A stretch of 64,000 bases of DNA, from assembly GCA_026120185.1 (NCBI GenBank), contig JANUWF010001622.1, forward strand, positions 930,001 through 994,000, in the 5' to 3' direction. Each line of letters begins with the position of its first letter. Position 1 is the stretch's first letter. This DNA comes from Voacanga thouarsii. Lineage: Eukaryota > Streptophyta > Magnoliopsida > Gentianales > Apocynaceae. The notes under the pieces are model-generated. The model did no database searches, was not told where the DNA came from, and saw only the letters and a program-made list of their open reading frames with translations. Positions 62,324-64,000 of this stretch are shown one piece after another. The translations under genes and the position numbers were made by a program.

Positions 62324-62334
62324 CTATAAATAGG
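62324..62334 (+). promoter_or_regulatory. TATA box of the gypsy LTR promoter
   Basis: CTATAAATAGG, a close match to the plant TATA consensus, in the expected U3 position of the LTR. Transcription would start some 25-35 bases downstream. Confidence 0.75.
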
Positions 62335-62581
62335 CCAACCCCCTTATTTGTAAACATCCAAGTCAATCCAAGTTTTGAATACAAGTAAAGTTCTCCTAAA
62401 AGCTCTCTTACTTTCTAAAAGCCTTCCAACACCTAGCCACTATCTTGAGTTCTCTTACGGGTTGGGACATCGCTTCTGCTACTTGAGGGAAAGGTTGATC
62501 TAGCGAATCCTTCTTGTTAGTCATCGAGCTCGCTAGAACTGCACGGGCTATTGGTGGTGAAATTAGCCGACCCGTGACATT

Positions 62582-62595
62582 TGGTATCAGAGCCC
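62582..62595 (+). other. Primer-binding site (initiator tRNA-Met)
   Basis: TGGTATCAGAGCCC, two bases after the LTR end. This complements the 3' end of plant initiator tRNA-Met, the usual primer for plant LTR retrotransposons. Confidence 0.9.
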
Positions 62596-62661
62596 TTCGT
62601 TTGGACATCATTCTGGAAGCATGGTACATGGTCTACGTTAGAGGAAAGTTTTCCTTCACTA

Positions 62662-64000
62662 ATGGCTTCCGTTTCTGAACTTGATGAAGTCGAGGGAGAG
62701 CACATCGGACGTAAGACTGAGAGGAATCTAAGAGGCAGGGGCTGAAGGGATAAGTCGGCTGCCCAGGAGCCATTTGCTTCATTTGAGAAGAGGCAAGCAA
62801 GGGTGGAGCTAGCTGTGGCTGACCTCCACGACCGTTGGGACGAGCTTGACCAATGTATGGTACAACTCAATGGAGAAGAGCTGCGTGAGGGCATGCAGGG
62901 GGCTCTAAATGAGGCCGTGGATGTTCTTGTCAAGGGGAATGAAGCACTAAGGCTCACGGTGAAGTCTCTCCAAGACGAAGTCACCAAGCTCAAGGGTGAG
63001 CTTGAGGAGTGTAGAGCACAAGTAGTAAGGGTCGCTATAGTGCATGTTGGGGAGCCATTGTATGTTCGAGATGAGATACTCAAGCTTAGGGCAGAGCTTG
63101 AGATGCTTAAGTCACAAGGGGCAATGGGTGTCGTCGTGACCGTACCTAGGATTGAGGTGCCAAAACCGGACACGTATGGAGGAACGAGGAAGGCACGAGA
63201 GATAGAGAATTTTCTCTATGGCTTGGATCACTACTTTAATGCACTTGGCGTTTTAGGTGATGCCGCCAAGCTGCGAACGGCCTCGTTATACTTAAAGGAC
63301 ACCGCCTTGATATCGTGGAGACGGAGGAACGATGACGTTCAGAGGGGAGCCGATACCATCACAACGTGGGACGGATTCAAGGCCGAGCTTAAGAAGCAAT
63401 TCCAACCGGTGGATGCGGAGGACGAAGCTCAAGCCAAACTTCGTCGTCTCCAACATAAGGATGGATATATTCGTGAGTATGTTCGGGAGTTCTCTGAGTT
63501 AATGCTCGAGATACCCGACATAGCTCCAAAAGAGGCATTGTTCACATTTATGGACGGCCTAAGCCAATGGGCCAAGCTTGAGCTACAACGGAAAGGCATT
63601 CAAGACATTACTTAAGCATTGGCCATGGCCGAGTCTCTATATGAGTTTCAACCGAAGAAAGATAAGGCCAAGAAGGTTAACCAAGGTGAAAATGATGGAG
63701 ACGAGGGATAAATGTCTCCTAAGCCATGGGGGATCGCTTGAGACAAGACAGGACAGGGTAAGGAGGCCAGGATAGAAAAACCTCGTCGACCGATCGAGGG
63801 ACCGCACCTAGCGTGAGATTGCCTAAGCCGAAGTAAGTTGGCAGCCTTAGCACAAGAGTTGTGCTGAGACGAGGAGCAACGCAAGGTAGCATGCATGCGT
63901 CGTCTTGACGAGGATCAAGCCGGTGAGCAAAAACGACATAAAGGACGGATATATGCCGAAGCTACTACAGCTAGACATAACGTGAAGGCCTTGGTGGACA
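62662..64000 (+). pseudogene. Ty3-gypsy gag, interrupted by stop codons
   Basis: The first ATG after the primer site is at 62662. Its frame meets TGA at 62743, then stays open from 62746 to 63612 and encodes a heptad-rich coiled coil (about 62930-63110) followed by the gag core (TYGGTRKAREIENFLYGLD, LYLKDTALISWRR). It then meets TAA at 63613 in the middle of a conserved stretch (ALAMAESLYEF follows), TAA at 63709 and TGA at 63739. The stops fit C-to-T changes in CGA or CAA codons. Gag would form the particle shell; this copy cannot make the full protein. Confidence 0.88.

Larger units (their letters stand above)
61395..62579 (+). repeat. 5' LTR of the gypsy element (about 1.19 kb)
   Basis: Starts TGTCACGGTCC and ends CCCGTGACA, giving perfect inverted TGTCACGG/CCGTGACA termini. 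61400-62150 is a GC-rich low-complexity tract of ACGGGACGG and GGCACGGG-like words. 62150-62350 is AT-richer and carries heat-shock-element-like repeats and a TATA box. The preceding five bases are tatgt; the matching target duplicate would be outside the window. Confidence 0.92.
61395..64000 (+). mobile_element. Ty3-gypsy retrotransposon, left part (continues past the window)
   Basis: A 5' LTR (61395-62579), a primer-binding site and a gag frame on the plus strand are present. Polymerase and the 3' LTR lie beyond 64000. Gag type (a coiled-coil region followed by a retrotransposon gag domain with LYLKDTALISWRR and FKAELKKQFQP) marks it as Ty3-gypsy. The sequence is far richer in GC than the rest of the window. 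Confidence 0.9.

Overview
The window is nuclear DNA from a flowering plant, most likely a eudicot. It is AT-rich, its genes are split by GT-AG introns, their products match plant families (a phragmoplastin-type dynamin, a mitochondrial NAD-malic enzyme, a purine permease), and the space between them is full of plant transposons. I cannot name the species from sequence alone.

Layout from left to right. 1-2500: decayed hAT transposon on the minus strand. 2662-3155: Stowaway-like MITE. 4034-9929 (minus): complete 15-exon gene for a dynamin-related protein closest to DRP1E, with a 5'-truncated RTE-type LINE in intron 11. 9930-13028: AT-rich spacer. 13029-24999 (minus): complete 19-exon gene for the alpha-type subunit of mitochondrial NAD-dependent malic enzyme; introns carry a 646-bp TIR element, a MITE and a tandem duplication. 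25000-35017: 10 kb of AT-rich spacer with two MITEs, one of which has its own related empty site elsewhere in the window. 35018-35980 (plus): intronless gene of unknown function with a Cys/His motif resembling OCTOPUS-type proteins, preceded by two short upstream ORFs. 37427-39825: rearranged Ty1-copia element with an internal inversion but a perfect 5-bp target duplication. 39826-47380: spacer with two MITEs. 47381-49700 (minus): purine permease (PUP) gene. 51449-56794: nearly full-length, mutated Ty1-copia element of the same family (minus). 57867-60625: fossil Mutator-like transposase (plus). 61395-64000: left part of a Ty3-gypsy element with a long LTR, PBS and decayed gag, running off the window.

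The four host genes do not form a pathway. DRP1E acts in membrane scission at the cell plate and organelles, NAD-ME in mitochondrial malate decarboxylation, and PUP in purine or cytokinin transport at membranes. They are ordinary neighbours in a plant genome. The most interesting signals are in the repeats: a heat-shock-element array in the gypsy LTR, the inverted copia element, and the MITE with a matching empty site.
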